A stretch of DNA of 64,000 nucleotides, taken from assembly GCA_016931575.1 (NCBI GenBank), contig JAFGEO010000070.1:1-64000 (forward strand), written 5' to 3'. The DNA comes from Bacteroidales bacterium (GTDB lineage: Bacteria > Bacteroidota > Bacteroidia > Bacteroidales > UBA10428). Within the stretch, counting starts at the first letter, position 1; the number at the start of each line of letters is the position of its first letter. Under the pieces are notes generated by a model. That model was given only the letters and a program-made list of their open reading frames with translations. It was not told the origin of the DNA and made no database searches. Both the position numbers and the translations under genes were made by a program. Shown here piece by piece: positions 44,267 through 52,111 of the stretch.

Positions 44267-44743
44267 TTACTTGAAGATGATCGACTGAATATTACGGGTT
44301 TCGATCGTCTTCTCAGCTGGTTGGTTGGTCAGGGGATTTAGGATCTGAACCACGATCTGGTTATACAAATCACCCGTTCCATAGCAAGACATTACGATTT
44401 CGGCATCGGTAAGGGTAACCACCACTCCGTTTCGCTTGGTGATCTTCACAACCCCTTTTTCATTCCCTATGGATGCTACGGGAGCATCTTCATACCCTTC
44501 AGGAACAATTTTTTCAATGTCGCGGTATTCTTTGATCTCCGTCGGGCTGTCCATGAACTTGCCCCGCACAATGATGTAGTTGCTGCTCATGGTTTTAGCA
44601 CCGCATTTCAGTTGCCCGAAATGTATGGCATCCAGGGTTTCGCCGCTCTTCATATTGATCACGCAGGCTTGCTTGTCGTTTTGTGAAAAACTGACTGTTG
44701 CCCAGGCCAGTATAAGACTTGTCAGTAGGATTTTTATTTTCAT
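44267..44743 (-). CDS. Hypothetical secreted protein
   Basis: Start MKIKILLTSLILAWATVSFSQ gives a clean signal peptide; no domain recognised. Confidence 0.65.
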   Translation of the reverse strand: MKIKILLTSLILAWATVSFSQNDKQACVINMKSGETLDAIHFGQLKCGAKTMSSNYIIVRGKFMDSPTEIKEYRDIEKIVPEGYEDAPVASIGNEKGVVKITKRNGVVVTLTDAEIVMSCYGTGDLYNQIVVQILNPLTNQPAEKTIETRNIQSIIFK

Positions 44744-44867
44744 TGCAGATAGTTTTACTTCAAAAGCCAAGTTACGTAATTTTATTTATTGTCAACAATT
44801 CCCGGATTCAGGTTTATTTTCAGGGCGTTACTGATTCAGGATCTAAAATCTTATTTCAGGGCTCTGC

Positions 44868-45518
44868 CTATAACCAGTCTGCAAAAATGCTTTCAACCGG
44901 ATGGGCTTCAGTCATCCACAGTACATGGATACCTAAAGAACGTGCGGTTTCGAGATTTGTTTTGGTATCATCCAGAAACAGGATATTTTCAGCAGGAATG
45001 GCAATTTCATCCAGTACTTTCCTGAAAATCTCTTTCCCAGGTTTTCGCATTCCCAACTCATGAGAATAGAAAGTTTGTCTGAAGAGGGAGGAAAAGTCCT
45101 GGCCGAACTCCTGAAGTAAAAGCTGACTATAATATAAGGTATGTACGGCGTTGGTATTACTTAAAAGGTAAAGTTTGAAATGGGCACTTAGTTTCCGGAG
45201 CAGTTGAATACGCACAGGAGGAGTGTTAAGTAACAGAGAGCAATAGGCTTGTTCCAGTCTGCTGGTTTCCAGCTCACCCGGGAAGTCTTTTTTTAAGAGT
45301 TCCCAGGCCTGATCAGGAGTTATTTCCCCGATCTCAAGCTTTACCAGCAGATCGTTCTTAAGGTCCGGTTCAAAATAGTCTTCGATCCGGGGATGACCCA
45401 ATTTTCGGAATTCGTTCATAGCTTTTGCAGGAGAGATGGGAGTGATAACCCCGCCCCAGTCAAAGATCAGTGTGTTTACCCTGTTAATATCCGTTTTTTC
45501 GGGGTGTGATATTTTCAT
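44868..45518 (-). CDS. HAD-superfamily hydrolase
   Basis: TLIFDWGGVITPISP, LYLLSNTNAVH, MRKPGKEIFRKVLDEI, ILFLDDTKTNLETA. Confidence 0.88.
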   Translation of the reverse strand: MKISHPEKTDINRVNTLIFDWGGVITPISPAKAMNEFRKLGHPRIEDYFEPDLKNDLLVKLEIGEITPDQAWELLKKDFPGELETSRLEQAYCSLLLNTPPVRIQLLRKLSAHFKLYLLSNTNAVHTLYYSQLLLQEFGQDFSSLFRQTFYSHELGMRKPGKEIFRKVLDEIAIPAENILFLDDTKTNLETARSLGIHVLWMTEAHPVESIFADWL

Positions 45519-45598
45519 TACTTTAGCGAAAAGCTTGACAGGGTAAAGATATTTCAGCAGAACCTAAGCTGCAAGGTATCGTCAAGGTTTATTCACGG

Positions 45599-46363
45599 AT
45601 GCAAAGCAATCTCAACATGATAAAAATTGGAATCTTACCGGGAGTAGAAATAGAGTTGAACGAGTATATGGAATCTGCGATGGAGCAGCTGGTTACCACT
45701 CCTTATGGTGATCCGAGTTCTAAAGTTATCACCGGCAGGCTTTCAGGGAAGGAAGTTGTCATTATTAAGCGTCATGGTGACAAAGACGAAATACCTTCTT
45801 TTCAGGTGAATAATAAAGCTAACCTGTTTGCCCTGCACAAGCTGGGATGCACTCACATTCTGGCAAGCTCCGTTTGTGGCAGTCTTCAGGAGGAGATTAT
45901 GGTGGAGGAACTGGTGGTTTTTGACCAGTTTATTGATCTGACTACACACCGGGAACTGAGCTATTCCGATAAGCTGGATCATAAAAAGCTGAACCATTCC
46001 GCTTTCCACAAGCCCTTTTCGGATGAGGTTCGTGATGCCCTGATAGAAGCCGCCGTGATCAAAGGATATACCATTCATACCAAGGGCACGGTGCTTGCCG
46101 TTGACGGTCCGCGGCAATCCACACGGGCCGAATCGAACCTGTTCCGCAGATGGAAGGCAGATGTGGTGAATACCACGACGGCACCGGAGGCTATTTTGGC
46201 ACATGAGATCGGTATTCAGTATGGGGCTATTTCCCTTTGTACTTACTACGATACCTGGAGGACTGATATAAAGCCTGCCAGCAGGGACGAGAAGATGGAG
46301 GTAATCCGGAATTGCCGGGGAATGATAACAGATTTGTTACTACTGGCCATTGACAAGATCTAA
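45599..46363 (+). CDS. MTAP/PNP-family nucleoside phosphorylase
   Basis: GILPGVEIE, IIKRHGDKDEIPSFQVNNKANLFALHKLGCTHILASSVCGSL, GPRQSTRAESNLFRRW, VNTTTAPEAILAHEIGI. Confidence 0.82.
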   Translation: MQSNLNMIKIGILPGVEIELNEYMESAMEQLVTTPYGDPSSKVITGRLSGKEVVIIKRHGDKDEIPSFQVNNKANLFALHKLGCTHILASSVCGSLQEEIMVEELVVFDQFIDLTTHRELSYSDKLDHKKLNHSAFHKPFSDEVRDALIEAAVIKGYTIHTKGTVLAVDGPRQSTRAESNLFRRWKADVVNTTTAPEAILAHEIGIQYGAISLCTYYDTWRTDIKPASRDEKMEVIRNCRGMITDLLLLAIDKI

Positions 46364-46464
46364 GAACTCCCCGGCACACAAGTCCATTTTAAAAAAAATT
46401 GCATAAGTCTCTGTAATTAGCTAATATTGCAAACCTTTTTTCATTATTTATTCTTAATTATTTT

Positions 46465-46538
46465 GGTCCCATAGCTCAGCTGGTTAGAGCACCTGACTCA
46501 TAATCAGGGGGTCCTTGGTTCGAGCCCAAGTGGGACCA
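46465..46538 (+). tRNA. tRNA with CAT anticodon (Met elongator or Ile2; not distinguishable by eye)
   Basis: Full cloverleaf GGTCCCA/TGGGACC acceptor, CCTGA-CTCATAA-TCAGG anticodon arm, CTTGG-TTCGAGC-CCAAG T arm; anticodon 46499-46501; no encoded CCA. Confidence 0.96.
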
Positions 46539-46554
46539 CAGAAACAGAGTGAGA

Positions 46555-46584
46555 GCGAGTCTTGAGAGTGAGACTCGCTTTTTC
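46555..46584 (+). terminator. Intrinsic terminator after tRNA
   Basis: GCGAGTCT-TGAGAGTG-AGACTCGC followed by TTTTTC. Confidence 0.8.
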
Positions 46585-46596
46585 ATTTTGAGCTGG

Positions 46597-47166
46597 TCAT
46601 AGTTGCTGGTATTTTTCGGTAAATCCAGTGGCAATGAAGACGAATTTGTAGATACTTGAATAGTCATCGAAGATTACAGCCTTTATTACACCATCACTAC
46701 TTTCAAGGAATTTCTTTAACTTATCGAATTTACCGTGATAATAAGTACCTATTCTATTATCGATTTTTAATCCACCAGATTGATTCCATTCACCAGAGAC
46801 ATTAAGAACAATTTCCTCGCCAGATTCATTTTTCATTTGAATTTGAGCAGATTCGATAAATTTTTCAGCAGGACTAGTCATATCATATTCATGTAATAAT
46901 ATCCCAGCTGAAGTTTTTGTGAAAAATAGATCTACAAATAAGTATGAATTTGAAGTTGCGGAATTTGAGAATACTCCTTCTCCAACAGTGGAGACAAAAT
47001 TTCTACCAGAAGGATCGCCATAGGCATCTACAAATTCGTTAATTTCCCAAACTTCTGTTTGAGAATCATCACTTTCCTTTTCATCTTCTTTTTTTAAAGA
47101 ATTGTTAGTACAATTATAAAGGCCAAAAAGTGTTATTGACAGACAAATTGTGTATAGGATTTTCAT
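46597..47166 (-). CDS. Hypothetical lipoprotein
   Basis: MKILYTICLSITLFGLYNC lipoprotein signal; no domain recognised. Confidence 0.65.
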   Translation of the reverse strand: MKILYTICLSITLFGLYNCTNNSLKKEDEKESDDSQTEVWEINEFVDAYGDPSGRNFVSTVGEGVFSNSATSNSYLFVDLFFTKTSAGILLHEYDMTSPAEKFIESAQIQMKNESGEEIVLNVSGEWNQSGGLKIDNRIGTYYHGKFDKLKKFLESSDGVIKAVIFDDYSSIYKFVFIATGFTEKYQQL

Positions 47167-47245
47167 TTAATGTCTGTTTAAGGATTGAGATTCAGCAATT
47201 TAATTACCTTAAAGTTGGAAATAAAATATTGAAGATAGTAACCAG

Positions 47246-47335
47246 AATCCTAATCATGACCGCACCCAGTTCATTGATGAACGCATCCAGATGATGCAGG
47301 ATTGGGCGGATTATGTGGACTCGCTCAAACCGTAG
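47246..47335 (+). pseudogene. C-terminal remnant of P4-type tyrosine integrase
   Basis: Frame reads NPNHDRTQFIDERIQMMQDWADYVDSLKP*, resembling the conserved C-terminus (..ERRxMMQxWADYLD..) of P4-like integrases; upstream in-frame stop TAA at 47222. Confidence 0.65.
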
Positions 47336-47549
47336 TTTGAGCGTGATCCTCACAATCCCTTTGGTGGATTTTAAAGTCAATCCATGAATTGACCTCGGAA
47401 AGAAGCCATCCTGAACAGCGCATTCCCAGACCGATAGGTTTGGGAATGCGTTCTTCTTTTATCATGTTATAAAGGGTAGTTCTTGTTAAACCTGTTTTAC
47501 TCAGGACTTTCGGCAAGCGCAGGATTTTTTCTTCGGTGTTATGTAACAT
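47325..47549 (-). CDS. AlpA/excisionase-family HTH regulator
   Basis: ILRLPKVLSKTGLTRTTLYNMIKEERIPKPIGLGMRCSGWLLSEVNSWI; GGAGG Shine-Dalgarno 5 nt before ATG. Confidence 0.85.
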   Translation of the reverse strand: MLHNTEEKILRLPKVLSKTGLTRTTLYNMIKEERIPKPIGLGMRCSGWLLSEVNSWIDFKIHQRDCEDHAQTTV

Positions 47550-47629
47550 TATTACCTCCAGTTCTTTATTGATAAGGAAATATTATTGGGATAATTCTGA
47601 AAAAAGGAAACGCACAAGGGATAAATGAA

Positions 47630-47667
47630 AAAGCCATCCTTTTACAGGATGGCTTTAATTTTTTCTT
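47630..47667. terminator. Bidirectional terminator hairpin
   Basis: AAAGCCATCC-TTTTACA-GGATGGCTTT with AATTTTTTC on + and TTTTTCATTT on - side. Confidence 0.75.
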
Positions 47668-47719
47668 CTGTTGAAATCCGGTTAGGCAACATTTGTTTAA
47701 CTGTGAATAGGTGTGGTTC

Positions 47720-47887
47720 TTAAAACTTGCCATTCACATCAAAATCATCGTGGAAGTCTATTCCACCAGGTAGTCGTGTTGTTACAGTAACGCCCTTTTT
47801 GTTACTCCAGTTGTGAAAATGTGTGTCTCCTCCATCTGGTAATTTAATCGAGGAATCTTTGATGAATTTTTTCGTAAAATCGTCCAT
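47720..47887 (-). CDS. Unlisted 55-aa small protein of unknown function
   Basis: MDDFTKKFIKDSSIKLPDGGDTHFHNWSNKKGVTVTTRLPGGIDFHDDFDVNGKF*; AGGA RBS upstream, terminator directly downstream (47656-47630). Confidence 0.6.
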   Translation of the reverse strand: MDDFTKKFIKDSSIKLPDGGDTHFHNWSNKKGVTVTTRLPGGIDFHDDFDVNGKF

Positions 47888-47987
47888 AGTTCCTGTTTTT
47901 AATGGTTAGATATTTGCTTATACCAAGCAACACATTACCTTCAAATACTTTGCCAAAAAACGGACATAAGGCTTGTTTTATTAATAT

Positions 47988-48037
47988 ATGCCATATATAG
48001 CATTGACAATGCTGTTTATTTATGCTATATTTGGCAT
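47988..48037 (+). promoter_or_regulatory. Promoter with sigma70-like core flanked/overlapped by two matching operators
   Basis: TTGACA 48003-48008, 17-bp spacer, TGC-TATATT (extended -10, TATATT 48026-48031); arms ATGCCATATATAGCAT 47988-48003 and ATGCTATATTTGGCAT 48022-48037, 15/16 inverted repeat. Confidence 0.85.
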
Positions 48038-48074
48038 TAGTTTAATTGATTTTAATGTTATAAAGAGCATTGAT

Positions 48075-48539
48075 ATGTCATACTGGGATAAGAAATTGAT
48101 ACGGGAACAGCTTGATAAGAAGCTTGAACCGCTTAAGGTTTGGGCAAAATCAGGCTTGCACGAACTCGGGTGGATTAAAACCATCCGTGAAGCGTTGGGG
48201 ATGTCCACATCCGATTTGGCCAGACAGGTTGGTATAGACCAGTCGCGGATTTCCCGTCTTGAAAATGCGGAAGTGGATGGTAACATCAAACTGTCATCCT
48301 TGCAGAAAATTGCCGATGCTTTAGATATGGATTTTGTTTACGGCTTTGTTCCCAAAACAACACTCAATGATATGGTTAGGGGGCAGGCTAAAAAGCTGGC
48401 TATCCAGAAAATGCAACGGCTTGACCATACCATGCGCCTTGAAATGCAGGAATTAAGCGATGATGAAAAGCAAAAGGCGCTCGCGGACATGATTGACAAG
48501 ATACTCATTGATGAACCGAAAGACTTTTGGAAAAAATGA
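48075..48539 (+). CDS. Mobile mystery protein A (XRE-type HTH)
   Basis: GWIKTIREALGMSTSDLARQVGIDQSRISRLENAEVDGNIKLSSLQKIADALDMDFVYGFVP; start moved from 47988 to 48075 because the upstream start lies inside the operator. Confidence 0.9.
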   Translation: MSYWDKKLIREQLDKKLEPLKVWAKSGLHELGWIKTIREALGMSTSDLARQVGIDQSRISRLENAEVDGNIKLSSLQKIADALDMDFVYGFVPKTTLNDMVRGQAKKLAIQKMQRLDHTMRLEMQELSDDEKQKALADMIDKILIDEPKDFWKK

Positions 48540-49126
48540 TTCAGGACAACCTGCCTAAAGGTGCTACACCACTCTCCGAGGAGGAAATGGAGGGGCTTAA
48601 AATCAAGACCATCACCACCCGTGGTGAACTTGACCGCTGGGAACAGCAGAATATCGGGGAGGCAATGGACTGGCTGGACAAGCGCAAGAACAAGTCCGAG
48701 ATTTTAAATGAAGAGTTTGTGAAAAAACTGCATTACCAAATGCTCAATAAGGTTTGGGAATGGGCGGGGAAGTTTCGTAAAACGGATAAAAATATCGGTG
48801 TCGATAAGCACCGTATTGGTGTTGAGCTGCGCCAGCTTCTGGACGATACCAAATATTGGATTGATAACAATACCTATGAGCCGGATGAGATCGCTACGCG
48901 TTTTCATCATCGGCTGGTGCATATCCATTGCTTTCCAAATGGTAATGGTCGGCACGCCCGATTAATGACGGATACATTGCTAACGGATGTTTTGGGTAAG
49001 AAAGCCTTTACATGGGGAAGTGGGGATTTAGTTCACGAGGGGGATGTCCGTGATATTTATATTAGTGCCTTGCGCTTTGCCGATGGCCATGATTATGAAC
49101 CATTGAAACGTTTTGTAAGGGCGTAA
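48536..49126 (+). CDS. Mobile mystery protein B (Fic-domain protein)
   Basis: Fic motif HCFPNGNGRHAR; start MIQDNLPKG overlaps mobA stop as ATGA; immediately follows the HTH gene. Confidence 0.9.
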   Translation: MIQDNLPKGATPLSEEEMEGLKIKTITTRGELDRWEQQNIGEAMDWLDKRKNKSEILNEEFVKKLHYQMLNKVWEWAGKFRKTDKNIGVDKHRIGVELRQLLDDTKYWIDNNTYEPDEIATRFHHRLVHIHCFPNGNGRHARLMTDTLLTDVLGKKAFTWGSGDLVHEGDVRDIYISALRFADGHDYEPLKRFVRA

Positions 49127-49202
49127 ACCTCTGTGCGTATTCTTTTTCTGTAATCCCTGAAACAATAGTCCTGACATTCACATTTTATGAAAGGGCAGGA
49201 TT

Positions 49203-50063
49203 ATGGGTACAAAGCGTTTTATGCTCAATGAAATCGATATCACTTACAAACCGATAAAATCATTACTGAAACGTCCGCAGATAACATCGGCGGATATGGC
49301 GGGATGGGTACTTCTCTGGAGTAACCTGATAGGTTTTAACGGCTCATGTTGGCAAAGCTACGGTCCAATAGGAGCCTTTAGGTGCTTCGAACCTGAGGAT
49401 ATTTTTTTCTTTGCTACTGAAAATAATCCCGAAATAGAGGATGAAACGGATATATACGATGACGTTGAAAACGATCCTCTACCTTATATGATGCTGTTGT
49501 CAGGTGCTTCTTTTCCCCGTACTTTTCACGAAAAGGATGAGATGATTATCATGATGGCGGAACATGAGCTGGGAAAACTTGATACCGCCCGAATGAAGAA
49601 AACCTACAAGTATGAATTCGATACCGGTGTGTACAGGTTCAGACATAAAGATTTGGGAGAACCTCCTCATTTTGCTGAGGTGTATTTTGATGAGAATAAA
49701 GGGATCTTGTTGTTTTCAGCCATGACTGAAGTGGGATTTCACAATCTGATAAAGGATTTCAATACCTATGGATATAATTTTCCGGAGGTTCCCTATCTAC
49801 GGGTTCGTCCCCAAATGGTAATGACTGCCGAGGGAATCCTGAATAAAAATATCCAGGTGAACGAGTATGCAGGAATGTTCCATAAAGATAAGGATCCGGA
49901 AGATTCCGGAGTCCTGGATAATCTGAATGAATTTATTGCCCTGGTGTTACCTGATCTTAATGCGAACCGTATGCCCGATATTGCTGAGGCTGCCCGAAAA
50001 ACGGGAGTAGATCTGGATACGGCCCAGAATCTGGTCGATACGATCATGAAAAAAAGAGGCTGA
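49203..50063 (+). CDS. Hypothetical protein, 286 aa
   Basis: Long ORF with own terminator hairpin downstream; no domain recognised. Confidence 0.65.
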   Translation: MGTKRFMLNEIDITYKPIKSLLKRPQITSADMAGWVLLWSNLIGFNGSCWQSYGPIGAFRCFEPEDIFFFATENNPEIEDETDIYDDVENDPLPYMMLLSGASFPRTFHEKDEMIIMMAEHELGKLDTARMKKTYKYEFDTGVYRFRHKDLGEPPHFAEVYFDENKGILLFSAMTEVGFHNLIKDFNTYGYNFPEVPYLRVRPQMVMTAEGILNKNIQVNEYAGMFHKDKDPEDSGVLDNLNEFIALVLPDLNANRMPDIAEAARKTGVDLDTAQNLVDTIMKKRG

Positions 50064-50081
50064 TCCTTTAGAAGCAGCCTC
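50056..50081 (+). terminator. Weak intrinsic terminator
   Basis: GAGGCTG...CAGCCTC stem followed by AATTTAAATTT. Confidence 0.5.
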
Positions 50082-50115
50082 AATTTAAATTTCAGTATAA
50101 AGAGATTCCTGTACC

Positions 50116-50532
50116 CTACAGATCCTGTGTGTTTTCATCACTTTCTGCAGCTTCATAGCTGTCATCAGGAGTATAACCTGACATCGGGACCATCTCAAAA
50201 GTATGCGCCGGTTTGTATTTCATCACCCATAGGAAGGGAACGGTACATATTAATCCGCCGATGATTGCTCCTACGTCAACCTCTTCATTACGAACCATCA
50301 TGGTATTGTAAGGGGCATAGCCTTCTTTTTCAAGACGTATGCTGGTGACACTGCCAACAATTTTAGTGTCAGCATAGGTGTAAGGCGTGGTTCCGGCTGG
50401 TTGATCATCAATGTAGACTTTTGCTCCGGGAGGAACAGAATTGATTACGGTTGTGCTTGTACAACTGGCAATCACTATTGACAATGCCAGGAACAAGTTA
50501 ACTTTTAAAAAGGTAGTTGTCTTAATTTTCAT
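50116..50532 (-). CDS. PEGA-domain-like lipoprotein
   Basis: Lipobox IVIASC; NSVPPGAKVYIDDQPAGTTPYTYADTKIVGSVTSIRLEKEGYAPY. Confidence 0.8.
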   Translation of the reverse strand: MKIKTTTFLKVNLFLALSIVIASCTSTTVINSVPPGAKVYIDDQPAGTTPYTYADTKIVGSVTSIRLEKEGYAPYNTMMVRNEEVDVGAIIGGLICTVPFLWVMKYKPAHTFEMVPMSGYTPDDSYEAAESDENTQDL

Positions 50533-50649
50533 GACATAAGGTGTTTGATAAATACTGGTTTTCGTATGCAGGGAATACTAATTCAGCTGTTTATGAATTC
50601 ACATGCAAACCCAGGGTTGAATATACAAAAATAATGCCGTTTTTAGGGG

Positions 50650-51125
50650 TTGGTGGGTCATTATAGGGAAACGTACCGGGGAAGCCCTGTAAAAATAGAA
50701 CTGTGTAGGGCCACTCTCCATAAGATAGGTGCCCCGATCAAATTATCCAGCTTGGTGATAACCGCTGCATCAATGTTTGCAGCCTAAGCGGACATGAATG
50801 CCAGATCTTTCCCGTCAATTTTCATGATCAGTTTTTCTGATACCGGATCAGGGTAGAAGGGAATGGCTATATTCAGCGGTTCGGAAAGGGTTTCAGACAG
50901 ATCCACAATTTCGACCCTCCCCCGGATACCCTGGATCATGGACTCATTTTCTCCGGGGATAGGAGTGCAGGCGATCTGCCTAACGGAATAGCTGACTGTT
51001 TGGTTGGTCCCTGTATGGTTATTTCCCGTGGCGACGATACTTTGTCGTAGTACTTGTCCGTATGCGTTCACAAAGAAGGGCATGGCAAAAACGATCGCCG
51101 TACTTCGAAAAGAAAGAAATTTCAT
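50650..51125 (-). pseudogene. Small secreted protein with decayed T9SS-type C-terminal sorting domain
   Basis: ORF 50784-51125 ends ...LNIAIPFYPDPVSEKLIMKIDGKDLAFMSA*, resembling the start of a type A sorting domain (YPNPVSD-LTLKI); frame past the TAG reads AANIDAAVITKLDNLIGAPILWRV, resembling the domain's end. Confidence 0.5.
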
Positions 51126-51266
51126 ATTGCCGGTTTTTTGGATTAAGTATTTATTTCGATCTTAACCTGATGAGATGATAGCATGTCTCTGGAAAAAGCA
51201 GAAAAGATGAAATTTATGTTAAAAACAATAAATTAGCTTTAACAACGTGTTACTAAAAATTCAACC

Positions 51267-52010
51267 ATGAAACAACTTCTTAGTTTTGTACTACCCTTTG
51301 GTTTCCTGCTGGCCGGCTGCGGCCCCCAGAATTCCCCCCTTTCAGATATCAAACTCACTGATCCCTCGGTATTGGCTCCCTCGATCCGGCTGGTTCAGCA
51401 TATCGATGAAGATGGCCGGGAATCCGGGTCCATTGAAGTCTGGCTGTATGATAAGAACGGGAATACCGTTGAGCTGAAGGACGGAGGTGTCCGCGTAAAC
51501 GGAAAAGACATGAAAGTCAGGCAGGTGCAATTCACCGAGGCACCTTATTATTCTGCAGACAGGATCATCAGGGACCTTGAACCTGGGACAACTTACGATT
51601 TTGAGATTATCCTGGCAGATGGCAAAGCTTATAAAGCCTCGATAAAAACCCCTGAAGAAAAACTTGACTTGCTCCGTGTGCCTGACAGGCATAATAGGAA
51701 CGAAGATATGGTCATTTCATGGGAAGGTATTCACGGGTATGATGAGATGACGGTAAAGCTGGCCTGCTACTACGATAGGGATGAATCACAGGGTATTAAG
51801 ACTGAAGACCTGAACATTCCCGCACGGTTTGTCACTCAGGGAGAATTTACCATTGGCCGGGAGAATTTCCGCCTGAATGAAGGTGAAATCTATAAGGCGA
51901 AAGTCACAGTTTCAGGCGTGCAATCCGGTGAGATCGACAAGCAGTTTGCCCCCGGAAGTGAAATAAGCTGCAGGTATTCCATTGAGCAGGAGATAAAGCT
52001 CGATGAATAA
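51267..52010 (+). CDS. Hypothetical lipoprotein
   Basis: Lipobox LLAGC; fibronectin-III-like segments (EPGTTYDFEIILADGKAYKASIKT). Confidence 0.7.
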   Translation: MKQLLSFVLPFGFLLAGCGPQNSPLSDIKLTDPSVLAPSIRLVQHIDEDGRESGSIEVWLYDKNGNTVELKDGGVRVNGKDMKVRQVQFTEAPYYSADRIIRDLEPGTTYDFEIILADGKAYKASIKTPEEKLDLLRVPDRHNRNEDMVISWEGIHGYDEMTVKLACYYDRDESQGIKTEDLNIPARFVTQGEFTIGRENFRLNEGEIYKAKVTVSGVQSGEIDKQFAPGSEISCRYSIEQEIKLDE

Positions 52011-52050
52011 GATCCTGAAGCGAAGAATTCAGACCCAAGTTGTAAACAAA

Positions 52051-52077
52051 ATCAGCCCGGGAATTTCCCGGGCTGAT
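52051..52077. terminator. Bidirectional hairpin between convergent genes
   Basis: Perfect 12-bp inverted repeat ATCAGCCCGGGA-ATT-TCCCGGGCTGAT. Confidence 0.7.
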
Positions 52078-52111
52078 CTGTTCTTATCTGTCAGCAAACT
52101 TACTTAGCTGC

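Noticed and set aside
45743-46204. 153-aa minus ORF opposite the phosphorylase gene
   Set aside because: Shadow ORF of a clearly coding MTAP-like gene
46476-46667. 63-aa minus ORF (…SHLGSNQGPPDYESGALTS)
   Set aside because: It is the antisense of the tRNA gene, a classic spurious translation
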